Assembly (NCBI RefSeq): GCF_013403915.1
Contig: NZ_JABFDI010000001.1
Span: 310,001-374,000 of the forward strand
From: Winogradskyella pacifica
GTDB lineage: Bacteria; Bacteroidota; Bacteroidia; Flavobacteriales; Flavobacteriaceae
Length of the DNA: 64,000 bases
Direction: 5' to 3'
Part shown: in pieces, positions 1-9,012 of the stretch
Numbering within the stretch: the first letter of the stretch is position 1
Layout of the letters: each line of letters opens with the position of its first letter
Notes under the pieces: model-generated
Told to the model about the DNA's origin: nothing
The model's database searches: none
The model's input: the letters and a program-made list of their open reading frames with translations, nothing else
Program-made: the position numbers and the translations under genes

Positions 1-1
1 A

Positions 2-895
2 CTAACCTATGTTTGTATTTATGCGTTAATACCAAATTACCTCATTACAAAGCGCTATTTCCATTTTATACTTTATAGTATATACACGCTTATTATTTCG
101 GCCTATTTAGTAATGGTGTCTATCTTTTTTAGTTTGATTTATCTTTCAAAATTTGAATATTCCCATATGAATCCCATTACAGGAAACATCCTTTTTGTAA
201 TGACAAGCATCTATCTCGTTACCTTTATTGTAAGCGCATTTAAGCTAATGAAACTAAATAATATCGCTTCTAAAAAAACCAAGACTTTAGAAACCAAAAT
301 CCTAGAAACACAACTAAAACTAAAAGAGCAAGAACTGAAATATTTAAAAATGCAGATACATCCGCACTTTTTATTCAACACGCTAAACACCATGTATGGG
401 TTTGCTTTGAAGAAAGCTGATGAAACGCCTGAAATGATTCTAAAACTATCTAATCTTTTAGACTATTTGCTATACCAAGTTGATAAACCTTTTGTGCCTT
501 TAACGGATGAGATTAACCATATTAAAGATTATATAAGTTTAGAACAACTGCGTTTTAATGATACTCTAGAAATTAATTTAAGTGATGATAGTTGCTCTGA
601 AAATATGGAAATTGCCCCAATGTTATTTTTACCATTTGTAGAGAATAGCTTTAAGCATGGCAAGATTAAAGATGGTAAATTGACTATTGATATTGCATTT
701 AAATGTAAAAACAATAGCATCCATTTTAGTATTAAAAATTCGCATTCTAAAACAGGTACAATTCAATCTGGTATAGGGTTAGACAACATAAAGAAACGAC
801 TAGAACTACTCTATAAAAATCAGTATGATTTAAATATTATAGAGAATAACCATTTTTTCGAAGTACAATTAATACTTAAATTAACCAATGTCTAA
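2..895 (+). CDS. LytS-type sensor histidine kinase, 5' end outside window
   Basis: The reading frame is open back to the window edge, so the ATG at 113 is probably internal and the real start lies upstream. The first 80 or so codons encode hydrophobic membrane segments, followed by a coiled-coil linker rich in K/E/L. The motif HPHFLFNTLN carries the phospho-acceptor His typical of the His_kinase (LytS/YehU) family, and the C-terminal HATPase region has NSFKHG (N box) and GIGLDNIKKRL (G box). It is expected to sense a signal at the inner membrane and phosphorylate the LytTR regulator that overlaps it by 8 bases. The ligand is unknown. Confidence 0.92.
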   Translation, partial: LTYVCIYALIPNYLITKRYFHFILYSIYTLIISAYLVMVSIFFSLIYLSKFEYSHMNPITGNILFVMTSIYLVTFIVSAFKLMKLNNIASKKTKTLETKILETQLKLKEQELKYLKMQIHPHFLFNTLNTMYGFALKKADETPEMILKLSNLLDYLLYQVDKPFVPLTDEINHIKDYISLEQLRFNDTLEINLSDDSCSENMEIAPMLFLPFVENSFKHGKIKDGKLTIDIAFKCKNNSIHFSIKNSHSKTGTIQSGIGLDNIKKRLELLYKNQYDLNIIENNHFFEVQLILKLTNV

Positions 896-1598
896 AACCA
901 TCTCGTGTATTATCGTTGACGATGAATCTATAGCTAGAGACATCATAGCTTCTCATTTATCTAAGATTGATACTATTGAGGTTACTGCACAATGCAAAAA
1001 TGCCATCGAAGCTTTTAACTTTATGAGCAATAATACAGTGGACTTAGTCTTTTTAGATATTAACATGCCAGAGATATCAGGAATTGCTTTTGCAAAGTCC
1101 ATAAACAAAGACATTAAGATTATTTTTACCACAGCCTATAGAGATTATGCTGTGGAAGGTTTTGATCTACAAGCTGTCGATTACCTACTAAAACCTATTG
1201 CCTTTTCACGTTTACTACAATCTGTAAACCGGTATTTTGAAGTCTTTTCGAGTTTTAAAGAAACGACTACGAACACCTTAGATAACAACGATTTTATATT
1301 TGTACGCTCTGACCGAAGAATGCAAAAAATAAACTTTGACGACCTTTACTATATTGAAAGTTATAGCGATTATATTAAAATTTATCTTTCGGACAGTGTC
1401 ATAGTCACCAGAGAAACGATTACCGCCATTGAAGCGAAATTACCAAAAACACGTTTTTTAAGGATTCACAGGTCTTATATTGTGGCGTTAGAACACATAC
1501 AGTCATTTACAAATGACCATGTTACTGTTAATCGGAAAGCGCTTTCCATTAGTCGAAGTTATAAGAAAGAAGTTTTAAAACATCTAGAAAATTTTTAA
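888..1598 (+). CDS. LytTR-family response regulator
   Basis: 236 aa. An N-terminal receiver domain has the acidic pair D11-D12, the phospho-acceptor D57 in FLDINMP and the conserved Lys in LLKP. The C-terminal half (about residues 135-236) is a LytTR DNA-binding domain (FVRSDRRMQKI, YYIESYSDYIKIY, FLRIHRSYIV). The start overlaps the kinase stop by 8 bases, so the two are translationally coupled partners. It binds DNA as the output of the pair; targets cannot be read from the sequence. Confidence 0.95.
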   Translation: MSKTISCIIVDDESIARDIIASHLSKIDTIEVTAQCKNAIEAFNFMSNNTVDLVFLDINMPEISGIAFAKSINKDIKIIFTTAYRDYAVEGFDLQAVDYLLKPIAFSRLLQSVNRYFEVFSSFKETTTNTLDNNDFIFVRSDRRMQKINFDDLYYIESYSDYIKIYLSDSVIVTRETITAIEAKLPKTRFLRIHRSYIVALEHIQSFTNDHVTVNRKALSISRSYKKEVLKHLENF

Positions 1599-1640
1599 CT
1601 TTAAGAAATAAACGCCCAAATCGCAACGTTACAAAGCAAC

Positions 1641-1648
1641 TACCTTTG
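1641..1648 (+). promoter_or_regulatory. Bacteroidota -7 box (TACCTTTG) before the 1666 gene
   Basis: TACCTTTG fits the Bacteroidota TAnnTTTG -7 consensus and lies 17 bases before the ATG at 1666. I see no good -33 TTG at the right spacing. It suggests the 1666 gene has its own promoter besides read-through from the two-component genes. Confidence 0.5.
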
Positions 1649-1665
1649 TATTGAAACCTCATTGA

Positions 1666-2256
1666 ATGAATGATTACCTACATAATACTATTCCTAATTT
1701 AAAACCATTTAATTATGAGGTTCATCACGATTCTCATTTTATAAATAAACAATGGGTCTTAATAAATGGCATTTCTAAAAAGAAATCGATTTACACATTT
1801 AAAGCCGATAATATTCTGGAAATTTCCAGGAAAGATCATGTGATAAAAACCTCATGGAACATTAGTATTCACAATATCTTTTTTATTGAAACCGAAGATG
1901 GAATGATTACTGTCAAAGCGTTTTTTAAAGATGATGACATCTTGGTGCTAAACAACCAAAGCAAAGAAGAATTTGCTATGTACATTAACGCGACGAACTA
2001 TGATGATGATATAAATTCAGTCGAAGATATCCAAGCCTTCCTAAAAGACAAATATAAAAAGAAGGTCAGTACTATAATTTATGATCACGAATTCTACTAC
2101 ATCGAAAAATCAGAAGAATTTGGTCCTTTTAAAGTTGAAGTCTTAGCCGAAAAAGTAAAAACTGGCGATATCAGCGCCTATTGTTTTGTACGAGATATTA
2201 ATGAACACGATTATAGTAACCGCATGCGCATTTCTGACTTGATACAGGAACTTTGA
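1666..2256 (+). CDS. Hypothetical protein with C-terminal GYF_2-like domain
   Basis: 196 aa, no signal peptide or membrane segment. The first 120 residues are not recognised; they are beta-rich with alternating charged and aromatic residues. Residues about 140-195 (FYYIEKSEEFGPF, then VEVLAEKVKTGDIS) match the layout of GYF_2/DUF4339 domains, a protein-protein interaction module: aromatic-rich start, G-P-F, then a helix ending in a G-x-I turn. It follows the LytS/LytTR pair in the same direction after 67 bases with its own -7 box. No function is claimed. Confidence 0.75.
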   Translation: MNDYLHNTIPNLKPFNYEVHHDSHFINKQWVLINGISKKKSIYTFKADNILEISRKDHVIKTSWNISIHNIFFIETEDGMITVKAFFKDDDILVLNNQSKEEFAMYINATNYDDDINSVEDIQAFLKDKYKKKVSTIIYDHEFYYIEKSEEFGPFKVEVLAEKVKTGDISAYCFVRDINEHDYSNRMRISDLIQEL

Positions 2257-2278
2257 TTGTTAGTTTCCCGCTTTCAGT

Positions 2279-2359
2279 GTGATTAGTGATTAGTGATTAG
2301 TGATTAGTGATTAGTGATTAGTGATTAGTGATTAGTGATTAGTGATTAGTGATTAGTGA
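2279..2359 (+). repeat. Heptanucleotide tandem repeat, 11 copies of GTGATTA
   Basis: Eleven perfect GTGATTA units followed by a partial GTGA, starting 22 bases after the stop of the upstream gene. The unit contains TGA/TAG in several frames and cannot be coding. Perfect copies imply recent or ongoing slippage. No gene starts directly after it, so phase variation of a coding frame is not supported. Confidence 0.97.
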
Positions 2360-2423
2360 AGAAAAATAATCAGAACTACGTTCAACTATCTTTAAAAGAT
2401 AAAAAGACATATAATTTAATAAT

Positions 2424-2657
2424 ATTTCTCCGTGAATCTTCGTGCCTCCTTTGTGGAACTCTGTGATATTATCTTTCGCGCAAAGCCGCTAAGACGCAAA
2501 GAAATAAACCCTCAAAAATAGGTGTCAATCTTCAGTACGTTATAGATTAGTGTTAAATCGTTATAGAAAACGTTGAAGCTTAGTATAATTTCTCCGTGAA
2601 TCTTCGTGCCTTCTTTGTGGAACTCTGTGTCATATTATTTCGCGCAAAGCCACTAAG
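2424..2657 (+). repeat. Two direct copies of a flavobacterial dispersed repeat
   Basis: Two near-identical blocks at 2424-2465 and 2588-2629 begin ATTTCTCCGTGAATCTTCG. Each is followed about 10 bases later by TCGCGCAAAGCC[G/A]CTAAG (2476-2493 and 2640-2657). A related fragment (CCTTTGCGAGAAACC) lies at 49288-49302. This is non-coding intergenic repeat DNA. The rest of the 2257-2760 spacer holds only the heptamer array and the fabV terminator. Confidence 0.85.
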
Positions 2658-2703
2658 CCATTAAGCCTATATTGCCAATAGCTTAGTGATAATTAGCATC
2701 AAA

Positions 2704-2736
2704 AAAAGCGAAAATCCTTATCAGAAATTCGCTTTT
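2704..2736 (-). terminator. Terminator of fabV
   Basis: A 9 bp stem (AAAAGCGAA with TTCGCTTTT) about 25 bases past the fabV stop on the minus strand is followed, read in that direction, by a run of seven T. Shape and position fit an intrinsic terminator. Confidence 0.7.
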
Positions 2737-2760
2737 AAAATTATTTAAAGTGAAAGTGTA

Positions 2761-3951
2761 CTACTCTTGTAACCCAGGAATAGCAACCATTTCATTAACA
2801 TCCTTATCATAATCAACACCTTCAACATTGAAACCAAAAAGATTAAAGAAATCTGTTCTATAACCTTCTAAATCTCCAATTTCAGGTAAAGTCTCTGTGG
2901 TGGCTTCTTTCCAAAGTTCTAAAACTTTAGCCTGAATATCATCTCGCATTTCCCAATCGTCAACACGAATTCTTCCTTGCGCATCTAATTGTAAATCTTC
3001 AGCATATAAACGCTCATTAAATAAACGTTCAATTTGCTCTATACAACCTTCATGAATCCCCTCTTCTTTCATCACTTTATACAATAATGAAATGTATAAC
3101 GGAATTACCGGAATTGCAGAACTCGCCTGCGTTACTAAAGCTTTATTTACAGAAACATAGCCTTTTCCGTTGATATCTTTTAAAGAATCTGTAATTTCAA
3201 AAGCAGTCGCTTCTAAATGATCTTTTGCGCGACCAATGGTTCCTTTTCTATAAACCGCTTCTGTTAATGAAGGGCCAATATAAGAGTACGCAACCGTTTT
3301 AAAATCTTCAGATAAAACATCTGCAGATTTTAAGAGGTCAATCCACATTTTCCAATCTTCACCTCCCATTACGGCAATCGTATTATCAATATCATCACCT
3401 GAACAAGGCTCTATTGAAATTTCTTTTACGACTCCTGTATGAAAATCTACGGTGTTATTTGTAAATGTTTCACCAATCGGTTTCAAAACAGATTTAAAAC
3501 GCTCTCCTGTATCTGGATGTGTTCTTACTGGTGAAGCCAAACTGTAAATAATCATATCAATCTTCCCTAAGTCGTCTTGAATTAATTTTAAAGTTTGTGC
3601 TTTAATTTCGTTTGAAAATGCATCTCCATTGATACTCTTAGCATATAAGCCATCTTTATGCGCTTGCGTTTCAAAAGCGGCACTGTTGTACCAACCTGGT
3701 GACGCCGGACGCCCTTCTGTAGGCGGCTTTTCAAAAAACACACCAATAGTTGAGGCGTTAGAGCCATAAGCACTAGTAATTCTAGATGCTAAGCCAAAGC
3801 CTGTTGATGCTCCAATAACTAACACCTTTTTTGGGCCGTTAGTTGTTGGGTTTGATTTAATATAGTCTATCTGACTTAATACATTTTGCTCACAGCCAAC
3901 CGGATGTGATGTTAAACATATAAACCCTCTAGTTCTTGGTTCTATTATCAT
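2761..3951 (-). CDS. fabV: FabV-type trans-2-enoyl-ACP/CoA reductase (NADH)
   Basis: 396 aa, the usual FabV/Ter length. The N-terminus MIIEPRTRGFIC, the Rossmann motif VLVIGASTGFGLASR (residues 43-57) and the Y-X8-K active site (Y234, K243) all match the family. It reduces the 2,3-double bond in the last step of fatty-acid elongation, or crotonyl-CoA. FabV enzymes are known to be less sensitive to triclosan than FabI. It lies 10 bases after lpd on the same strand and may be cotranscribed with it. Confidence 0.95.
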   Translation of the reverse strand: MIIEPRTRGFICLTSHPVGCEQNVLSQIDYIKSNPTTNGPKKVLVIGASTGFGLASRITSAYGSNASTIGVFFEKPPTEGRPASPGWYNSAAFETQAHKDGLYAKSINGDAFSNEIKAQTLKLIQDDLGKIDMIIYSLASPVRTHPDTGERFKSVLKPIGETFTNNTVDFHTGVVKEISIEPCSGDDIDNTIAVMGGEDWKMWIDLLKSADVLSEDFKTVAYSYIGPSLTEAVYRKGTIGRAKDHLEATAFEITDSLKDINGKGYVSVNKALVTQASSAIPVIPLYISLLYKVMKEEGIHEGCIEQIERLFNERLYAEDLQLDAQGRIRVDDWEMRDDIQAKVLELWKEATTETLPEIGDLEGYRTDFFNLFGFNVEGVDYDKDVNEMVAIPGLQE

Positions 3952-3961
3952 ATTTTATAGT

Positions 3962-5362
3962 CTAAACGTGTAATGCTCTATCTTCTGTTGCTGCTAAAGC
4001 GGCTTCTTTTACGGCTTCTGCAAATGTTGGGTGTGCATGAGACATGCGTGAAATATCTTCAGCAGACGCTCTAAATTCCATAGCAACTACGGCTTCTGCA
4101 ATTAAATCGGCACAACGTGCACCAATCATATGAACTCCTAAAACCTCATCTGTGGTTTTATCTGCTAAGATTTTTACAAAGCCATCAAGATCTCCACTTG
4201 CTCTAGCACGACCTAATGCTCTAAATGGAAACTGACCAACTTTATACTCAACATTAGCTTCTTTTAATTCTTCTTCTGTTTTACCAACAGCAGCCACTTC
4301 TGGCCATGTGTAAACAACTCCTGGAATTAAATTATAATCAATATGTGGTTTTTGTCCTGCAATAGTTTCAGCAACAAAAGTTCCTTCTTCTTCCGCCTTG
4401 TGCGCTAACATCGCTCCTTTTATAACATCTCCAATCGCGTAGATATTAGATGCAGACGTTTGTAAATGTTCGTTTACTTCAACCTGTCCTCTATCATTTA
4501 ATTTTACACCTGCAGCTTCAGCATTTAAACCAGCCGTATATGGCTTACGACCTACAGAAACTAAACAATAATCTCCTTTAAATTCTACAACTTCGCCTTT
4601 CTTATTTTCCGCTTTAACGATCACTTCATCTCCATTGCGCTCAACAGACTGCACTTTATGAGACAACATCATTTTACATTTGGCTTTCTTAAAGACTTTA
4701 TTCAATTCTTTAGACAAACCGGCATCCATCGTTGGTAAGATTCTGTCCATATATTCGATGACAGTAACCTCAGCACCTAAACGACGATACACTTGTCCTA
4801 ACTCTAAACCAATAACTCCACCACCAATGATAATCATGTGTTTTGGAATCTCTTTCAATTTTAAAGCTTCGGTAGATGTGATAACACGTTCTTTATCTAA
4901 AGTAATAAACGGTAATGTTGATGGCTTAGACCCTGTAGCAATAATAATTTTCTTTGCTTCAATCTCTTGAGCATCTTTACCTTCTATAGTAATATGAGTG
5001 GCATCTTTAAAAGACCCAAGGCCTTCAAAAACATCGATATTATTTTTCTTCATTAAGAAATCAATACCACCTGTAGTTTGGTCTACAACAGCTTGTTTAC
5101 GACCAATCATTTTTTCTAGATTCACTTTGATATCTCCAGGGATTTCAATACCGTGTTCTTCAAAATGTTTGGTGGCTTCTTCGTAATGATGCGAAGAACT
5201 TAATAAGGCTTTACTTGGAATACAACCTACGTTTAAGCACGTACCACCAAGCGTTGAATATTTTTCAATAATAGCTGTTTTCATGCCTAATTGTGCGCAA
5301 CGGATTGCCGCTACATAACCTCCAGGTCCAGAACCAATTATTGCTACATCGTATGATTTCAT
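3962..5362 (-). CDS. lpd: Dihydrolipoyl dehydrogenase (E3)
   Basis: 466 aa. The FAD motif GSGPGGYVAA lies at the N-terminus, the redox disulfide is C42/C47 in GGTCLNVGCIPS, an NAD-binding GGGVIGLELG is central, and the C-terminal dimer motif HAHPTFAEAV supplies the active-site His/Glu. It reoxidises lipoamide in 2-oxo-acid dehydrogenase complexes and the glycine cleavage system. No E1/E2 genes are adjacent. A lipoate ligase gene at 33787 is related in pathway but not linked. Confidence 0.96.
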   Translation of the reverse strand: MKSYDVAIIGSGPGGYVAAIRCAQLGMKTAIIEKYSTLGGTCLNVGCIPSKALLSSSHHYEEATKHFEEHGIEIPGDIKVNLEKMIGRKQAVVDQTTGGIDFLMKKNNIDVFEGLGSFKDATHITIEGKDAQEIEAKKIIIATGSKPSTLPFITLDKERVITSTEALKLKEIPKHMIIIGGGVIGLELGQVYRRLGAEVTVIEYMDRILPTMDAGLSKELNKVFKKAKCKMMLSHKVQSVERNGDEVIVKAENKKGEVVEFKGDYCLVSVGRKPYTAGLNAEAAGVKLNDRGQVEVNEHLQTSASNIYAIGDVIKGAMLAHKAEEEGTFVAETIAGQKPHIDYNLIPGVVYTWPEVAAVGKTEEELKEANVEYKVGQFPFRALGRARASGDLDGFVKILADKTTDEVLGVHMIGARCADLIAEAVVAMEFRASAEDISRMSHAHPTFAEAVKEAALAATEDRALHV

Positions 5363-5459
5363 AAAGAATAGTGTTTATCTGATTAAATATAATGCCTGCA
5401 AAAGTACAATTTTGATTACTTATTTACGAATTTTAAAACCCATTATTGACATCAACAAT

Positions 5460-7067
5460 TTATGGCTTTTGCGCTATATCTTCTAAAATCCATTCTAACT
5501 CCGGATCAACAGATTGTAAGCGATCCTTATAACTTGGTAATAACTCTACATCTGGTTTTACACCATAACCATCTGGTGCCGTTTTATTAGGGGCATCAAT
5601 ATGCGCAAGTCCTATTCGTGCACGTACTTTGGTATTAGGCATTTCGTACACTTTATAGAATCCGGCTACGGTTCCATTAAACGCACCACCGGTTTCTTCG
5701 CCTACAAAAGTAGCACGATTACTGCCTTGCAATTTTGTAGATAATATGGATGATGCCGAGAACGAGTTACCATTAATTAAGACATAAATTTTGCCTTTAA
5801 AATTTAAAGGTTTTGGCTCTTTCTCTTTAGTGGATTTGAATTTATAATATAAGGTATCCCCTTTTTTCTGTGTTTTAAAAAGGTCTATGGTAAAAAGAAC
5901 GGGAGACATAAGACCTGCAAAAGCTTTAACGGCGTTTGGAGTGGTGTTACTCATTACACTCTTTAAAAGCGGAAAGCGTGTATTAACTTCACTTCGGTTA
6001 ATCATGGTATAATTTTCATCCGTGAGATACGAATACAAATCGGTAATTTCATTTAAGCGTCCACCAAAATTGTTTCGTAAATCAATAATTAGCACTTCCG
6101 TTTGAAGCGAATCTAAGGTTTTAAAACTCTCTTCGTAAAAGTCTTTATAGTTGCCATTAGAGAATCCTCTTATTTTTAATAAAGCGACGGAACTGTCTTT
6201 ACCTACAAAGTTCAAGTTTCGGGTATATTCATTTCGCGAAGCGATATAACCATGGCTACGATTGTATTTTCTTTGGGCTTTATACTTTAGTTTATTCGCC
6301 TTTCGCTCTGCTTTGGTAAGTTTTACTTTTTTAACCTCTGCAACTTTAAGGGAATCTCGTTTTATAGAATCATTTTTTATACTGGTGGTGTCTACTTTTA
6401 AAACGCGCTTATACTGCTTTATAAAAGTAGAATCTGAATGCTTCAAGATCAAACTAATACTATCAAAACGACCTTTATCTTTAGCGTAATAACTCATAAA
6501 ACGTGTGCCAGCGACTCTATTATGAAACGTAGTATTATAACCATCTGATGCTATTGTTTTAGTATAGTTTTTGATTAAATCCTGAGGATTTTCATCTTCA
6601 ACTTTTAAAACTTCGGCATTAATTAAAACAGTATCAGCTCCTCTCGCATTTACAATCAAAAGTTTATCATCTAAATATTCAAAATCTAAATTATTAAGTT
6701 CAAACTTGGTTTTATTTAAGGCTTTTCTTTCTTTTCTATTCAACCGTTCACTTGGAGGTGACAAGGACATGTGTCCTTGACCAATATATTTGGTAACCGC
6801 AGCGAGTTGTTTATAAAACGTACGACTATCCATAGGCTCATCTATGGCATTCTTTAAGCTATCGAACTTAAAATCGAGCACGGTTTTAGATGTAAACTGG
6901 TACAAATGCGGATGATGACGTTGCAATTGGTCATATACCTTGTCTATATCTTCATGAAGATCTTCAACAGGATGTAATTTGGTGACTTGCAGGTTGTGTT
7001 TTTCAACGCTGGCACAGGACGCCAATAGTAATGTAATACACAGTGTGAATAGTAGTGTTTTCTTCAT
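5460..7067 (-). CDS. S41-family peptidase, predicted lipoprotein
   Basis: 535 aa. The signal MKKTLLFTLCITLLLASC ends in a lipobox with C18, so it is probably anchored facing the periplasm or outer membrane. The C-terminal half has the S41 (tail-specific protease-like) features: LIIDLRNNFGG, then NGNSFSASSI with the nucleophilic Ser near residue 437, then GEETGGAFNG. A Lys-rich segment around residues 235-275 is an insertion of unknown role. It is flanked by its own spacers, with no operon partner. Confidence 0.88.
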   Translation of the reverse strand: MKKTLLFTLCITLLLASCASVEKHNLQVTKLHPVEDLHEDIDKVYDQLQRHHPHLYQFTSKTVLDFKFDSLKNAIDEPMDSRTFYKQLAAVTKYIGQGHMSLSPPSERLNRKERKALNKTKFELNNLDFEYLDDKLLIVNARGADTVLINAEVLKVEDENPQDLIKNYTKTIASDGYNTTFHNRVAGTRFMSYYAKDKGRFDSISLILKHSDSTFIKQYKRVLKVDTTSIKNDSIKRDSLKVAEVKKVKLTKAERKANKLKYKAQRKYNRSHGYIASRNEYTRNLNFVGKDSSVALLKIRGFSNGNYKDFYEESFKTLDSLQTEVLIIDLRNNFGGRLNEITDLYSYLTDENYTMINRSEVNTRFPLLKSVMSNTTPNAVKAFAGLMSPVLFTIDLFKTQKKGDTLYYKFKSTKEKEPKPLNFKGKIYVLINGNSFSASSILSTKLQGSNRATFVGEETGGAFNGTVAGFYKVYEMPNTKVRARIGLAHIDAPNKTAPDGYGVKPDVELLPSYKDRLQSVDPELEWILEDIAQKP

Positions 7068-7352
7068 GTTTTGTTGATGCGATTTAAAATTTGATTGCTG
7101 ATTAAATTATAGCCTATATCTATAAAGACGTAAAAATATTAAGAAAGGTTGCTTCTAATATAATTTAAAACTAGAAATACGCCAATCGCTTTACAATAGC
7201 GAATCAAAGGTTGAAGAAAAAAAATAGTCCAAACTCTCGATTAATGACAATAATCTTAAGAATGGACCTATTTTACCCTAATTTTTAATAGTACTTCAAA
7301 GTTGCACTTTAGTATCTCATTTCGCAATACTCAATTTGAGTATTTATGCCTT

Positions 7353-8123
7353 TTATAACCAATGTTGATTCATTTTCAACATACCAATCAATTCTCCTGT
7401 CGATGAAATATTAAGCTTCTTCAAAATATTTCTACGGTGTGTATCTACTGTATGAGAACTAATATTTAACTTCTTTGAAATTTGTTTACTAGATTGATTT
7501 AACACAAGTAATCGAATCACATCGCGCTCTCGGTTACTTATACTGTCATTTAATAATTTTTGAGAGAAGTTATTAAAAAACAAGGTTTCATATTCGTTAT
7601 GTGAATTTAATAATTTTGCAGACGCCGTAATTTCCATTTTAACATTAGCATCTAAAACCGTGTAATGTGCTAAACCAATAATCGGTTTTCCGTCAGAATC
7701 AAATACTAAAGGAGTGGTGTTCTGAATAATATTAACATAAACATCATCACTATTTTTAAGTCTAAAATTCCAAGTGTAATTGGCGTCTTTTCGTTTGTCT
7801 TCTGGAATTTCAGCAAGTGTAAACTCCATTAAACTATTGAGAGCGCTTAACCAAGCATCAATATCCTCGGGATGAATTCGGCTCCAAAAATAGCGCATAC
7901 CCAACGCTTTTAGCTCACCCGCATCGAGACCTAAGCAGGCTGTAAAGTTTTTACTTATGTATTCAAAGGTTAAATCTTGAGTATTGGTAACACAAAAAAA
8001 AGTAGAACTATACGGTAAATAATCGTCGAGCTCTATAATCTTTGCGATATGCTCTTTTAGAAATGGCTTATCGTAGGATTTAAATATAAACTTATACAAA
8101 TCCTTAATTTCAGTATATCTCAT
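7353..8123 (-). CDS. PAS domain - LuxR HTH transcriptional regulator
   Basis: 256 aa. Residues about 40-165 form a PAS-like sensor (FEYISKNFTACLGLDAGEL, later YTWNFRLKNSDDVYVN). The C-terminus is a LuxR/GerE helix-turn-helix (SNRERDVIRLL, KQISKKLNISSHTVDTHRR). There is no receiver domain, so control is by the PAS input rather than phosphorylation. The spacers on both sides (7068-7352 and 8124-8297) hold no other gene. Confidence 0.9.
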   Translation of the reverse strand: MRYTEIKDLYKFIFKSYDKPFLKEHIAKIIELDDYLPYSSTFFCVTNTQDLTFEYISKNFTACLGLDAGELKALGMRYFWSRIHPEDIDAWLSALNSLMEFTLAEIPEDKRKDANYTWNFRLKNSDDVYVNIIQNTTPLVFDSDGKPIIGLAHYTVLDANVKMEITASAKLLNSHNEYETLFFNNFSQKLLNDSISNRERDVIRLLVLNQSSKQISKKLNISSHTVDTHRRNILKKLNISSTGELIGMLKMNQHWL

Positions 8124-8297
8124 AGTGTAAAATTAGAAAATTTATCGAATCACAATAGCCTAGCCTTTAATAAAATAGACCTCAAACACTATAACTAACA
8201 GATTACGAGTACGTTTAGAATTGAAACTCAATTAACAAAACCGAACACAAAAACACTAATAATCAATACGTTATAATTATAATAAAGCACTATAATC

Positions 8298-8756
8298 TTA
8301 AAGTGTAATCGCTGTGGTATGCTTTACTTCGTTAATCATAAACATACTGTGCGTACTACCAATATGATCGATTTTAGTAAGTTTCTCGACCATAAATTCT
8401 CTAAAGGCTTTCATATCTTTCACCAAAACTTTAAGCAAATAATCATAATCTCCGCTCAAATGGTAACACTCTAAAACTTCATTGAGTTTCTTTACTTCAC
8501 GTTCAAACTTAACGACATAGTCTTGTGAGTGTTGCACTAATTTCACATGACAAAAGGCTACAAAATCCTTTTCAACTTTACTTTTATCCACCAAAGCCAC
8601 GTACTGTTTTATAATGCCGCTCTTTTCGAGTTTTCTTATACGCTCATAAACCGCAGTCACCGATAAATTTAATTGGTGCGATAAGGCTTTATTGGTTTGC
8701 TTACTATCGGTTTGAAGTAATTGAAGTAATTTTCTGTCAGTGGCATCAAAAATCAT
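8298..8756 (-). CDS. Lrp/AsnC-family transcriptional regulator
   Basis: 152 aa. The N-terminal winged HTH is typical (DRKLLQLLQTDSKQTNKAL, LSVTAVYERIRKLEKSGII). The C-terminal RAM domain (about residues 65-145) binds an amino-acid effector. It is divergent from the methionine gamma-lyase-like gene at 9013, with a 256-base AT-rich spacer between, so it probably controls that gene in response to an amino acid. That regulation is inferred from position only. Confidence 0.93.
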   Translation of the reverse strand: MIFDATDRKLLQLLQTDSKQTNKALSHQLNLSVTAVYERIRKLEKSGIIKQYVALVDKSKVEKDFVAFCHVKLVQHSQDYVVKFEREVKKLNEVLECYHLSGDYDYLLKVLVKDMKAFREFMVEKLTKIDHIGSTHSMFMINEVKHTTAITL

Positions 8757-8920
8757 ACGTGTTGTTTTTTCGGAAATAATTACACAAAATTCAAATTTAA
8801 TTATAATAAAACTACTAAAATTAATAATTACAGATTATTCATCTATATATCGTCCCTACTATTGATTAATCATCTAATAATAACGAAGTTTGAATTAACT
8901 AATTCATAAATCAAACAACT

Positions 8921-8971
8921 ATGACACGAGCATATTCGAAATCTTATCGCCTTAAAGGAGATGGTAAATAG
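8921..8971 (+). CDS. Candidate 16-aa leader ORF before the methionine gamma-lyase-like gene
   Basis: ATG at 8921 opens a 16-codon frame (MTRAYSKSYRLKGDGK) ending in TAG, 41 bases before the next ATG at 9013. A purine-rich AAAGGAGAT lies inside its 3' part. It may be a translated leader or chance. There is no run of Met or Cys codons, so classical attenuation is not obvious, and it matches no riboswitch I know. Confidence 0.3.
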   Translation: MTRAYSKSYRLKGDGK

Positions 8972-9012
8972 CGAACTGCATGTGACCATTAAAAAACAAT
9001 AAAACTAAACAC

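Noticed and set aside
2279..2359. CRISPR or phase-variable coding repeat
   Set aside because: Pure 7-base units without spacers, stops in several frames, and no frame running into a gene.
8880..9012. SAM-I riboswitch before the methionine gamma-lyase-like gene
   Set aside because: The conserved SAM-I core (e.g. GGGA...GCCC and GGCAAC) is absent; only a short frame and AT-rich DNA are seen.
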